NCBI RefSeq assembly: GCF_000429625.1
Contig: NZ_AUCF01000012.1
Coordinates: 1-64,000 of the forward strand
Length of the DNA stretch: 64,000 nt
Reading direction: 5' to 3'
Source: Azospirillum halopraeferens DSM 3675
Lineage (GTDB): Bacteria; Pseudomonadota; Alphaproteobacteria; Azospirillales; Azospirillaceae
In this document: positions 42,622 to 50,420 of the stretch, one piece after another
How positions within the stretch are numbered: position 1 is the first letter of the stretch
How the letters are laid out: every line of letters starts with the position of its first letter
Program-made: the position numbers and the translations under genes
Notes under the pieces: model-generated
What the model saw: only the letters and a program-made list of their open reading frames with translations
What the model was told of the DNA's origin: nothing
Database searches by the model: none

Positions 42622-42933
42622 TCACGGCAGGTCCTTCAACGCCCGCCCCGTCAGGGCGCGGGCGGCATCGGCGTCGGAGCGACTGGCCCGGAAAGCGCCG
42701 ATCGCGCACAGTGCAAGTCCCAGACCAAGCGCCAGGGCACCGGCGCGCAGATCGTCGGGACGCGCCGATTCGGCGGCGGCGATGAACGCCAGAATCGTCG
42801 CCACTGTCGCGACGATGCCGGCGCAGAGATTGGCCAGGGCGTGGCGGATGCACCGCCGGCCGGTTGCCCCTGCGGCAGCACCACGGGCAGCCGCGGACCG
42901 GTGCGGGGTGGAGGAACGGACGTCGCCGGGCAT
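42622..42933 (-). CDS. Small membrane protein of unknown function
   Basis: The 103-residue protein has an Arg/Ala-rich N terminus and two hydrophobic helices ('LCAGIVATVATILAFIAA' and 'AGALALGLGLALCAIGAF') with a short polar turn, so it should be an inner-membrane hairpin. TGGAG lies 6 bases before the ATG. I do not recognise a family. It is convergent with the AbrB-family gene (15 bases between stops). Confidence 0.6.
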   Translation of the reverse strand: MPGDVRSSTPHRSAAARGAAAGATGRRCIRHALANLCAGIVATVATILAFIAAAESARPDDLRAGALALGLGLALCAIGAFRASRSDADAARALTGRALKDLP

Positions 42934-43021
42934 GGGACACTCCAGTCGGTCGAACCGTGGGGGTCACCCCCTTCGGAAAACCACCGACCGCCGGTCCGGT
43001 TCCCCGGCCAACCTCCCGACT

Positions 43022-43405
43022 CTAGAGGGCCGTCGACGCCGCGCCGCGCCCGAGCGGACTCCGGCGTCGGCGCCCTTCCTCCGCGTCACCGTCATCGGAG
43101 CCGGAACCGGAGCCGGAGACACCGGCGAACGGGTCGCCGACACCGTGGCCGGCGGCGCGGTGGCCGTCCTCGGTCGCCGCCGCGCGGAAATACTCCACGA
43201 GGTAGAGGCGCACCGCGGAGGTCAGGTTGAAGGACCCGCCCACGGTCTCCTTCAGGCGCCGTTCGATGCGCGACACCAGATGGTTGACGCTTATGTTCTC
43301 CCGCCGGCCGACCTCCTCGAGGGTCTGCCACAGGGACGCTTCCAGGCGCATCGACGTGCGCCGGCCATTGACGTTCAGGTTCTTTCCGATCAGCGGCTCG
43401 TACAT
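43022..43405 (-). CDS. Ribbon-helix-helix domain protein (RHH_4 type)
   Basis: The 127-residue protein has a ribbon-helix-helix domain at about 10-75: 'LNVNGRRTSMRLEASLWQTL', 'EENISVNHLVSRIERRL'-like helices (here RRENISVNHLV) and 'LTSAVRLYLVEYFRAA'. The rest is a Gly/Ser/Asp/Arg-rich tail without structure. Such proteins bind DNA as dimers and are common in alphaproteobacteria. It is divergent from the XRE-type regulator at 43556. The ATG at 43405 is chosen over an upstream GTG because CGAGGG precedes it. Confidence 0.8.
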   Translation of the reverse strand: MYEPLIGKNLNVNGRRTSMRLEASLWQTLEEVGRRENISVNHLVSRIERRLKETVGGSFNLTSAVRLYLVEYFRAAATEDGHRAAGHGVGDPFAGVSGSGSGSDDGDAEEGRRRRSPLGRGAASTAL

Positions 43406-43457
43406 GGCACCCTCGCGGTGGAGATTCCCATCTTCGCATACAATTGGTTTCCAGTCT

Positions 43458-43471
43458 GTGAACTGCTTCAC
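43458..43471. promoter_or_regulatory. Inverted repeat between the RHH and XRE genes
   Basis: GTGAA-CTGC-TTCAC has perfect 5-bp arms and lies about 53 bases upstream of the RHH gene. A second, ATACC-CC-GGTAT (43540-43551), lies just before the XRE start. Either could be an operator for one of the two regulators. Confidence 0.35.
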
Positions 43472-43497
43472 ACGGGCCGCATCGGAGAGCGGAATGA

Positions 43498-43526
43498 TTG
43501 TGATTCCCCGTCCATGCTGCTAGCTT
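43498..43526 (+). promoter_or_regulatory. Candidate promoter of the XRE-type gene
   Basis: TTGTGA (43498-43503) and TAGCTT (43521-43526) are 17 bases apart, about 30 bases upstream of the ATG. With a start site near 43533 the untranslated leader would be very short and would contain the ATACC/GGTAT repeat. Confidence 0.4.
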
Positions 43527-43555
43527 CGGCTACCATCGAATACCCCGGTATGCAA

Positions 43556-43951
43556 ATGAGCCGGTCACAACCGCAGAGTATAGCCCTCCGACGCCGGCGC
43601 CTCGGCCTGACCCAGGGTCGCCTCGGCGCCATGGTGGACATGGATCAGGCGACCGTATCCCGCGCCGAGAACGGTATGGCGCCGGCCCAGGCCGAGGTTC
43701 TCGCCGAAACTCTGAAACGGCTGGAACGCCAGCGCGAGCAGGGTGACCAGCGCGAAGCCAACGCCTTCTGGGAAGCCGTGCCCGAGAGCCCCCACCGCGA
43801 TTCCCTGCTGGAGCGTCTGGAGGCGATCGCGTCGGACCTGTTCGGCGGCTCCTACCGCGAACACGAAAACGCGATCCGCCTGCTGGACTGCCTGCCAGCC
43901 GGTATCCGGACCCGCACCCTGCGCCGTCTGCGGCGGACGAAAGGCGAGTAA
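43556..43951 (+). CDS. XRE-family helix-turn-helix protein
   Basis: The 131-residue protein has an HTH_3/Cro-C1 domain at about 5-60 ('ALRRRRLGLTQGRLGAMVDM', 'DQATVSRAENGMAP') and a helical C-terminal part ('RDSLLERLEAIASDLFGGSY', 'LPAGIRTRTLRRLRRTKGE'). An in-frame ATG 6 bases upstream is equally possible; neither has a good ribosome-binding site. It could regulate itself and the divergent RHH gene. Confidence 0.8.
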   Translation: MSRSQPQSIALRRRRLGLTQGRLGAMVDMDQATVSRAENGMAPAQAEVLAETLKRLERQREQGDQREANAFWEAVPESPHRDSLLERLEAIASDLFGGSYREHENAIRLLDCLPAGIRTRTLRRLRRTKGE

Positions 43952-44034
43952 GCGCGCCGGAGTCCCCGGGCTCATCCGACGCTGACGGCTACTCGTTTGC
44001 CGCGGCGCGCTGCTGCGATCACCATGGCGGTGCT

Positions 44035-44060
44035 CCCGGCCGGCGTCGCCGCCGGCCGGG
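44035..44060. repeat. Perfect 10-bp hairpin between the XRE and SDR genes
   Basis: CCCGGCCGGC pairs perfectly with GCCGGCCGGG around GTCGCC. It is 83 bases past the XRE gene stop and 28 bases before the SDR gene start. There is no T-rich tail, so a classical terminator is not shown; it may be a mRNA-end structure. Confidence 0.45.
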
Positions 44061-44088
44061 GCATCCCAACCCGGGCGGAGACCGCAGC

Positions 44089-44838
44089 ATGATGGATACA
44101 CCCGACGTCCTTGTCGTGACCGGAGGCAGCCGCGGGATCGGCGCTGCCGTGGTGAGGTTGGCGGCGCACACCGGCTACGCCGTGTGCTTCAGCTACGGCC
44201 GCGACGCCGCGGCGGCCCGCACCCTGGAACGGGAGTTGGAGGAGAGCGGCCGGTGCGCCGTCGCCGTGCAGGCGGACGTCGCCGATCCCGCCGCCGCCCG
44301 AACCTTGTTCGATGTGGCCGAAAGGGCGTTCGGGCCGGTGACGGCCCTGGTCAACAACGCCGGCATCACCGGGCGAATCGGCCCGTTCCGGGATCTCGAC
44401 TTTGCAACCCTGCGCCGGGTGCTCGACGTCAACGTCCTCGGCACCATGCTGTGCGCCGGGGAAGCGGTGCGGCGCTGGGAGCGCCGGGCCACGGCGGGAC
44501 GGATGGTCAACATCTCCTCGATCGCGGCGACGCTCGGGTCACCCCACGAGTACGTGCATTACGCCGCAACGAAAGCCGCCGTCGAGGGGTTCACCGTCGG
44601 TCTCGCACGGGAAACGGCGGCGGCGGGGGTGCGGGTCAACGCCGTCGCTCCGGGCACCGTGCACACCGGCATCCACGCCGCCGGGGGCGACCCCGACCGA
44701 CCGGCCCGCGTCGCCGGGCGGGTGCCCATGGGACGCGTCGGTGAACCGGACGAGATCGCCGAGGCGGTCCTGTGGCTGCTGTCGGACAAGGCCGCCTACG
44801 TGACCGGCGCGGTGCTGAGGGTATCCGGCGGGCTTTGA
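44089..44838 (+). CDS. SDR-family oxidoreductase
   Basis: This 249-residue classical SDR has the cofactor site TGGSRGIGAAV (about 11-21), NNAG in 'LVNNAGITG', the catalytic serine in 'MVNISSIAATLG' and YAATK. The basic residue after beta-2 ('FSYGRDAAAA') suggests NADP(H). The C terminus 'YVTGAVLRVSGGL' is standard. GGAG lies 8 bases before the ATG. Glucose-1-dehydrogenase-like or 3-oxoacyl reductase-like activities are possible. Confidence 0.88.
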   Translation: MMDTPDVLVVTGGSRGIGAAVVRLAAHTGYAVCFSYGRDAAAARTLERELEESGRCAVAVQADVADPAAARTLFDVAERAFGPVTALVNNAGITGRIGPFRDLDFATLRRVLDVNVLGTMLCAGEAVRRWERRATAGRMVNISSIAATLGSPHEYVHYAATKAAVEGFTVGLARETAAAGVRVNAVAPGTVHTGIHAAGGDPDRPARVAGRVPMGRVGEPDEIAEAVLWLLSDKAAYVTGAVLRVSGGL

Positions 44839-44895
44839 ACATCTCCGGCGCAGAGGCAAAGGGGGGCACCGGCCGGCGCCCCCGTGGAACGACTC

Positions 44896-44946
44896 TTGAC
44901 CGCTTCTGCACGTTTATGCATGATTGCACAAGTTTATGCACGATTG
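44896..44946 (+). promoter_or_regulatory. Promoter and direct repeats upstream of the second DeoR-family gene
   Basis: TTGACC (44896-44901) is followed 17 bases later by CATGAT (44919-44924). Overlapping the likely -10 and start site are two direct repeats, GTTTATGCATGATTG (44912-44926) and GTTTATGCACGATTG (44932-44946), identical at 14 of 15 positions and spaced by 20 bases. They are the obvious binding sites for the DeoR-type protein encoded next. Confidence 0.6.
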
Positions 44947-44958
44947 AGAGTTCTTACC

Positions 44959-45771
44959 ATGATCCCCAGGACGGACACCGCGGGTGCGCTGCCGCAGCAG
45001 CGCCAGCGGGCGATTCTGGAGCGCCTGGCACGCGACGGCCGGGTTCTGGCCGGTGACCTGGCGCAGGTGTTCGGCACATCGGAGGATACGATCCGGCGCG
45101 ACCTGCGCGACCTCGCGGCGGCGGGGCTGTGCCAGCGGGTGTACGGCGGCGCGCTCGCCGTCTCGCCCGCCTCGGGCAGCGCCGGGGAGCGGCGGGGGGA
45201 GGCGGTGCGGCGCAAGCAGGCGCTGGGCGCCCGGCTGGCGGCCCTGGTGCCGCCGGGGCGTTTCGTCTTCATCGACGCGGGCTCCACCACCCTGGCGGCG
45301 GCCCGCGCCCTTCCCGAGGGGGCGGGCATCACCGCGGCCACCCACGATCCGGTGATCGCCGCCACCCTGGTGGGGCGGCCCGGCATTGACCTGATCGTCG
45401 TCGGCGGCCGCGTGGATCCGCAGACCGGTGCCGCCCTCGGCGCAGGAGCGTTGCAGGCCGTCGCGGAGATGCGGCCGGACCTGCTGCTGCTGGGCGTGTG
45501 CGCCGTCGACGCCGGCAACGGCATCGCCACCTTCGGGTACGAGGACGCGGTGATGAAACGCCGCCTGGTCGCCGCCGCCGGGGCGGTGGCCGCCGCCGTG
45601 ACCACCGACAAGCTGGCCAGCGCCGCACCGCACCTGGTGGCCCCGGCCGGCGCCCTGGCCGACCTGGTGGTGGAGGACGACGCGCCCGACGCGGCGCTGG
45701 AGCCGTTCCGGGCGCTCGGCGTGCGCATCCACCGCGCCCCCGGCGGCGGCGGCGGCGCAGAGGAGGGTTGA
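44959..45771 (+). CDS. DeoR-family transcriptional regulator
   Basis: The 270-residue protein has a DeoR helix-turn-helix ('RQRAILERLARDGRVLAGDL', 'FGTSEDTIRRDLRDLAAAGL') and the sugar-phosphate sensing C-terminal domain ('FIDAGSTTLAAARAL', 'LLGVCAVDAGNGIATFGYED'). The start MIPRTDT is chosen because it follows GAGAG and the direct repeats; the longer frame would include them. It is followed by an MFS transporter after 4 bases and probably regulates it. Confidence 0.9.
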   Translation: MIPRTDTAGALPQQRQRAILERLARDGRVLAGDLAQVFGTSEDTIRRDLRDLAAAGLCQRVYGGALAVSPASGSAGERRGEAVRRKQALGARLAALVPPGRFVFIDAGSTTLAAARALPEGAGITAATHDPVIAATLVGRPGIDLIVVGGRVDPQTGAALGAGALQAVAEMRPDLLLLGVCAVDAGNGIATFGYEDAVMKRRLVAAAGAVAAAVTTDKLASAAPHLVAPAGALADLVVEDDAPDAALEPFRALGVRIHRAPGGGGGAEEG

Positions 45772-45775
45772 GGCC

Positions 45776-46927
45776 TTGCGCGCCATCGCCCTGCCCTCCC
45801 CCTTCGCCCTGGAACGGGCCGCCACCACCGGGGTCTTCTTCGCCAACGGCCTGGGCATCGGCGCCTGGGCCGCGGCGATCCCGCGCCTGAGCGACGCGCT
45901 GGCCCTGTCCGAGGGGCGCCTGAGCCTGGTGCTGCTGGCCTTCGCCGCCGGAGCGGTCACCGCCATGCCGCTGGTCGGGCTGGCGGCGGCGCGCCTCGAC
46001 ACCGGCCGGACCACCGCCGCGGCGGGGCTGGCGTTCGCCGCCGCCCTGGCCACCCTGCCGCTGGCCGGCGGCCTGGCCGCCCTGTGCCTGCTGGCCTTCG
46101 CCACCGGTGCCGCCAACGGCACCGTCGACGTGGCGATGAACGCCCACGCCAGCGGCCTGGAGGTGCGGCGCGGCCGTCCCATCATGTCGTCCTTCCACGC
46201 CGCCTTCAGCCTGGGCGGCTTCGCCGGCGCCGTGCTGGGCGCCGCCTTCGCCGGGCTGGGAGACGCCGCCGGCCTGTGGGGTCCCGCCCTGATCGCCGCC
46301 GCCGTCGTGGCGGCCGGCGCACCGCACCTGCGCGGCGGCGCCCCGGCGCCGGGGCACGGCACGCCCCTGGCGTTGCCCCGGCGCGCCATGCTGGGCCTGT
46401 GCGCCGCGGCGCTGGCCTGCATGCTGGTGGAAGGCGCGATGGCGGACTGGAGCGCTGTCTATCTGGCGACCGTCGGCGGTGCCGGCCGGGCGGCGGCGGC
46501 GGGCTACGCCGCCTTCTCCCTGTGCATGCTGGCCGGCCGGCTGACCGGCGACCGGCTGCTGCACGCGCTGGGCGCGCCGCGGGTGGTGCTGGCCGGCGGC
46601 ACCCTGGCCGCGGCGGGGCTGGCCCTGGCGGCGGCGATGCCGGGGCCGGTGCCCGCCTCCATCGGCTTCGGGCTGGTCGGGCTGGGGCTGGCCAACGTCG
46701 TCCCCGCGGTCTTCAGCGCCGCCGCCCGCCAGGGCGGACCCGCCGCGGCCGGTGTGGCCATGGCGGCCACCGCCGGGTACGGCGGCTTCCTCCTGGGGCC
46801 GCCGGTGATCGGGTTGATCGCATCCGGGGCGGGCCTGCGCACCGGCATCCTCGTCCTGGCCGGAGCTGCGGCGGCGGTGGCCATGCTCGCATCATCCGTA
46901 CGCAAGACAGACAATCCGCCTAATTGA
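45776..46927 (+). CDS. MFS transporter
   Basis: This 383-residue inner-membrane protein has about 12 hydrophobic helices. Patterns such as 'GVFFANGLGIGAWAAAIPRL', 'GTVDVAMNAHASGLEVRRGR' and 'MSSFHAAFSLGGFAGAVLG' match the YbjJ-like group of the major facilitator superfamily. The TTG start is chosen because AGGAGG precedes it by about 9 bases and the gene lies 4 bases after the DeoR-type stop. The cargo is unknown; a sugar or polyol would fit the regulator. Confidence 0.87.
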   Translation: MRAIALPSPFALERAATTGVFFANGLGIGAWAAAIPRLSDALALSEGRLSLVLLAFAAGAVTAMPLVGLAAARLDTGRTTAAAGLAFAAALATLPLAGGLAALCLLAFATGAANGTVDVAMNAHASGLEVRRGRPIMSSFHAAFSLGGFAGAVLGAAFAGLGDAAGLWGPALIAAAVVAAGAPHLRGGAPAPGHGTPLALPRRAMLGLCAAALACMLVEGAMADWSAVYLATVGGAGRAAAAGYAAFSLCMLAGRLTGDRLLHALGAPRVVLAGGTLAAAGLALAAAMPGPVPASIGFGLVGLGLANVVPAVFSAAARQGGPAAAGVAMAATAGYGGFLLGPPVIGLIASGAGLRTGILVLAGAAAAVAMLASSVRKTDNPPN

Positions 46928-46952
46928 CAGTGTGTGGACGCTCGGTTACTTT
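46924..46952 (+). promoter_or_regulatory. Promoter of the GntR-controlled acid-catabolism operon
   Basis: TTGACA (46924-46929) and TACTTT (46947-46952) are 17 bases apart; the -35 is a perfect consensus. The promoter overlaps the end of the MFS gene, whose stop is at 46925-46927, and transcribes the GntR-family gene and probably the genes after it. Confidence 0.65.
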
Positions 46953-46961
46953 GTCCGACAA
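46951..46961. promoter_or_regulatory. GntR-type operator candidate over the -10 box
   Basis: TTGTC-C-GACAA is an 11-base inverted repeat that overlaps the end of the -10 element. It resembles the ATTGTCGACAAT site in front of the Pot-type operon. Repression of the operon by its own first gene product is likely. Confidence 0.55.
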
Positions 46962-47027
46962 GCATACAATCCACCCGAAGGCCGCCGGACAGAGCGGCCG
47001 GGGTGGGCGGGGAGGAGGATACCGGCC

Positions 47028-47834
47028 GTGGCCGCGCTGTCGGACGGGACGGAGCCCGCAGACGGGCTGTTCGGACGCATCGACCACCGCCCCGCCTACC
47101 AGCGGGTGGCGGAGGCGATCGAGCGGGAGATCATGTCGGGCCGGCTGGCGCCCGGCGCCCCCATCGGCACCGAGGCCGATCTGGTGCGCCAGTTCGGCGT
47201 CAACCGCTCCACCGTGCGCGAAGGCATCCGCATGCTGGAGCAGTCGGGGCTGATCCAGCGGGACGGCAGCCGCCGCCTGTTCGCCAGCCTGCCCCGCTAC
47301 ACCAAGCTGGCCAGCCGCATCAGCCGGGCGCTGGTGCTGCACCAGGTGACCTTCCGCGAGCTGTGGGAGGCTACCATGGCCATCGAGCCCATGTCGGCGG
47401 AACTGGCCTGCACCCACGCCCGCCCCGAGGTTCTCGACGCCATCGCCGGGAACCTGGAGCGGTCGCGCCGGGCGGTGGGCGACCCCGCACTCCTGGCGGA
47501 ACTGGACACGGAGTTCCACGCGCTGATCGGACGCGCCTCGGGCAACCGGGTGATCGAGCTGTCGCGCGAGCCCCTGGGGCTGCTGTTCCAGCCGACCTCG
47601 CACATGCTGGCGGAGGAGGTGCCCGTCGCCCCCGCCCGCATGATCGAGGCCCACACCCGCGTCTTCGAGGCGATCCGCGCCGGCGACGTTGCCGAGGCCG
47701 GCGCCTGGATGCGCCGCCACGTCCACGATTTCCGCCGCGGCTTCGAGCGGCTGGGCAAGGACCTGGAGCAGCCGGTGGAGCGGCTCTTCCACGACCACGT
47801 CAGCGCCCGCACGCCGCCGCCGGCCGGACGCTGA
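47028..47834 (+). CDS. GntR-family (FadR subfamily) transcriptional regulator
   Basis: The 268-residue regulator has a winged helix-turn-helix at about 25-90 ('RVAEAIEREIMSGRLAPGAP', 'QFGVNRSTVREGIRMLEQSG') and a helical ligand domain ('TEFHALIGRASGNRVIELSR', 'AHTRVFEAIRAGDVAEAGAW'). The GTG start has GGAGGAGG 8 bases upstream. It leads the run of enoyl-CoA hydratase, liv, ligase, thiolase and dehydrogenase genes, so an acyl-CoA or organic acid is the probable effector. Confidence 0.9.
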   Translation: MAALSDGTEPADGLFGRIDHRPAYQRVAEAIEREIMSGRLAPGAPIGTEADLVRQFGVNRSTVREGIRMLEQSGLIQRDGSRRLFASLPRYTKLASRISRALVLHQVTFRELWEATMAIEPMSAELACTHARPEVLDAIAGNLERSRRAVGDPALLAELDTEFHALIGRASGNRVIELSREPLGLLFQPTSHMLAEEVPVAPARMIEAHTRVFEAIRAGDVAEAGAWMRRHVHDFRRGFERLGKDLEQPVERLFHDHVSARTPPPAGR

Positions 47835-47882
47835 CGAACCGCACAACGATCCGGCGATGAACGCCGACGAGGGGAGGACAGC

Positions 47883-48677
47883 GTGTCGAACGAGAGCGAA
47901 CCGGTCCGCCTGGACCGGGCGGGGGCGGTTGCCCGGCTGCATCTGAACCGCCCGCAGGTCCTCAACGCCATTGACGAGGCGACGGCCGCCGCCTTCCTGG
48001 AGGCGTGCCGCACGGTGGCCGCGGATGGGACGGTGCGCGCCGTGGTGATCACCGGCGAGGGGCGCGGCTTCATGGCCGGCGGCGACCTCGCCCGCTTCCG
48101 CGCCGACCCGGCGCGCGGGCCGGAGACGGCCGGGGCCATCATCGGCCCGCTGCACGCGGCGATCGAGGTGATGGCGGCCATGCGCGCACCGGTGCTGGCG
48201 GCGGTGCACGGGCCGGTCGCCGGGGCGGGGATGAGCCTCGCCATGGCCGCCGACCTCTGCATCGCCGCCGACGACGCCCGCTTCACCCTGGCCTACGCCC
48301 GCATCGGCGCCACCCCCGACGGGTCGGGCACCTATCACCTCCCCCGCCTGGTCGGGCTGCGCAAGGCCATGGAACTGGCGCTGCTGGCCGACACCATCGA
48401 CGCGGGCGAGGCGCTGGCGCTGGGCCTGGTCAACCGGGTGGTCCCGGCGGCGGCCCTGGCCGGCGAGGCGGCGGCGCTGGCGGAGCGGCTGGCCGCCGGC
48501 CCCACCGCCGCGTTCGGCCGCATCAAGGACCTGCTGCGGCGGTCCTGGACCGCCACCCTGCCCGACCAACTGGCGGCGGAGGAGGAGGCGTTCCGCGCCT
48601 CGGCCGCCACCGCGGACTTCCGCGAGGGGGTGGACGCCTTCTTCGCCCGGCGGGGAGCGGACTTCCATGGCCGCTGA
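47883..48677 (+). CDS. Enoyl-CoA hydratase/isomerase family protein
   Basis: The 264-residue crotonase-fold enzyme has the oxyanion-hole segments 'RGFMAGGDLARFRAD' and 'HGPVAGAGMSLAMAADLCIA'. In the active-site region 'AYARIGATPDGSGTYHLPRL' an Asp is present where hydratases have Glu pairs, which resembles PaaG-type isomerase/hydratases. It should act on an enoyl-CoA made by the acyl-CoA dehydrogenase at the end of the operon. The GTG start has GAGG upstream. It overlaps livG by 11 bases. Confidence 0.88.
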   Translation: MSNESEPVRLDRAGAVARLHLNRPQVLNAIDEATAAAFLEACRTVAADGTVRAVVITGEGRGFMAGGDLARFRADPARGPETAGAIIGPLHAAIEVMAAMRAPVLAAVHGPVAGAGMSLAMAADLCIAADDARFTLAYARIGATPDGSGTYHLPRLVGLRKAMELALLADTIDAGEALALGLVNRVVPAAALAGEAAALAERLAAGPTAAFGRIKDLLRRSWTATLPDQLAAEEEAFRASAATADFREGVDAFFARRGADFHGR

Positions 48678-49494
48678 CTCCCCCATCCTGGAGGTGGACG
48701 GGCTGACGCTGGCCTTCGGCGGCGTGCTGGCGCTGAACGGCGTCAGCTTCCCGGTGGCGCCGGGCTCGATCACCTCGGTCATCGGGCCGAACGGGGCGGG
48801 CAAGACCTCGCTGTTCAACGCCATCTCCGGCTTCTACCGGCCGCGCGGCGGTTCGGTGCGCGTCGAGGGGCGGGCCATCGACCGCCTGCACCCGCCCGAG
48901 CGCGCCCGGCTGGGCCTCGCCCGCACCTTCCAGAACATCGCGCTGTTCCGCGGCATGACGGTGCTCGACAACATCAAACTGGGCCGCCACGCCCACATGC
49001 GCACCGGCCTGCTCGACGCCCTGTTCTATTTCGGCCGCGCCCGGCGCGAGGAGATGGAGCTGCGCCGCGAGGTGGAGGAGCGGATCATCGACTTCCTGGA
49101 GATCGACCACATCCGCAAGGCTCCCGTGGGGTCCCTGTCCTACGGCCTGCAGAAGCGGGTGGAGCTGGCCCGCGCGCTCGCCATGCGGCCGCGGGTGCTG
49201 ATGCTGGACGAGCCGGTGGCCGGCATGAACCGGGAGGAGACCGAGGACATGGCGCGCTTCATCCTCGACGTGCGCGAGGAATGGGGCGTCACCGTGCTGA
49301 TGGTGGAGCACGACATGGGCATGGTCATGGACATCTCCGACCATGTGGTGGTGCTGAACTTCGGCCAGGTGATCGCGCAGGGGCTGCCGCGCGACGTGCA
49401 GGCGAACCCCGAGGTGATCGCCGCCTATCTCGGCTCCGGCAACGTCGACGACCTGCGCCGCCGCTTCGCCGCCGATGCCCGGAAGGTGGCGTGA
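48667..49494 (+). CDS. livG: Liv-type ABC transporter ATP-binding protein LivG (second system)
   Basis: The 275-residue ATPase has Walker A GPNGAGKTS (about 40-48), the LivG-type 'LSYGLQKRVELARALAMRP', Walker B VLMLDEPVAGMN and the switch His in 'LMVEHDMGMVM'. Within this operon it is placed with a CoA ligase and beta-oxidation genes, which in other proteobacteria marks Liv systems for aromatic or aliphatic acids rather than amino acids. Confidence 0.92.
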   Translation: MAADSPILEVDGLTLAFGGVLALNGVSFPVAPGSITSVIGPNGAGKTSLFNAISGFYRPRGGSVRVEGRAIDRLHPPERARLGLARTFQNIALFRGMTVLDNIKLGRHAHMRTGLLDALFYFGRARREEMELRREVEERIIDFLEIDHIRKAPVGSLSYGLQKRVELARALAMRPRVLMLDEPVAGMNREETEDMARFILDVREEWGVTVLMVEHDMGMVMDISDHVVVLNFGQVIAQGLPRDVQANPEVIAAYLGSGNVDDLRRRFAADARKVA

Positions 49495-49531
49495 TGGAAC
49501 CGGCGGCGGCGATGCGCGAGGGGGGCGGGCG

Positions 49532-50416
49532 ATGACGTTCGACTGGCTCCTCCTGGCCGAGGTCAGCCTGGCCGGCCTCGGCACCGGCGGGCTCTACGCC
49601 CTGACGGCGCTGGCCTTCGTGATCATCTACAAGGCCACCCGCGTGGTGAATCTGGCCATCGGCGAGATCCTGATGCTGGGCGCCTACGCCTTCTTCGGGT
49701 TCACGGCCACCCTGGCCCTGCCCTGGTGGGCGGCGGCCCTCGGCGCCCTGGCGGTGGCCGGGGTGTTCGGGGCGGTCACGGAACGGCTGGTCATCCGGCC
49801 GATGCTGGGCGAGAGCCCCATCGCGGTCTTCATGGTGACGGTGGGGCTGGGCAGCATCCTCGTGGGGCTGGTGGAGATCCTGTGGACCGCCGATCCCCGC
49901 CGCCTGCCGGAGTTCATGCCCGCCACCCCCGTGTTCATCGGCGAGGCGTTCCTGGCGCCCAAGATCGCCTACGGCTTCCTGGTGGCGGCCGCCGTCATCA
50001 CCGTCTTCATGGTGCTGTTCCGCACCTGGCGCGGCGGCGTCGCCCTGCGCGCCACCGCCGGCGACCGGGCCGCCGCCTATTCCGTGGGGATCAACGTGCC
50101 CGGCGTCTTCTCGCTGGCCTGGGTGATCGCCTGCGTGGTCGCCGCCGGGGCCGGCATCCTGGTCGGGGCGATCGGCGGCATCTCCTCCACCATGGGGGTG
50201 TTCGGCCTGTCGGTGCTGGTGGTGGTCATCGTCGGCGGGCTGGACAGCGTGCCCGGCGCCCTGGTCGGCGGGCTGCTGATCGGGCTGATCGAGGCGCTGG
50301 CCGGCTTCTATCTCGGCGGCGAGTACAAGTTGCTCGCCACCTTTTCCCTGCTGGTCGCGGTGCTGATGGTGCGCCCCTACGGGCTGTTCGGCACCCGCGA
50401 GATCGAGAGGCTCTAG
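49532..50416 (+). CDS. livH: Liv-type ABC transporter permease LivH (second system)
   Basis: This 294-residue permease shows 'GLGTGGLYALTALAFVIIYK', 'NLAIGEILMLGAYAFFGF' and the loop 'VGGLDSVPGALVGG'. The start MTFDWLLLAEV is chosen by GGGGG upstream and by alignment with the family. It pairs with the LivM that starts 4 bases downstream. Confidence 0.92.
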   Translation: MTFDWLLLAEVSLAGLGTGGLYALTALAFVIIYKATRVVNLAIGEILMLGAYAFFGFTATLALPWWAAALGALAVAGVFGAVTERLVIRPMLGESPIAVFMVTVGLGSILVGLVEILWTADPRRLPEFMPATPVFIGEAFLAPKIAYGFLVAAAVITVFMVLFRTWRGGVALRATAGDRAAAYSVGINVPGVFSLAWVIACVVAAGAGILVGAIGGISSTMGVFGLSVLVVVIVGGLDSVPGALVGGLLIGLIEALAGFYLGGEYKLLATFSLLVAVLMVRPYGLFGTREIERL

Positions 50417-50420
50417 CCCC

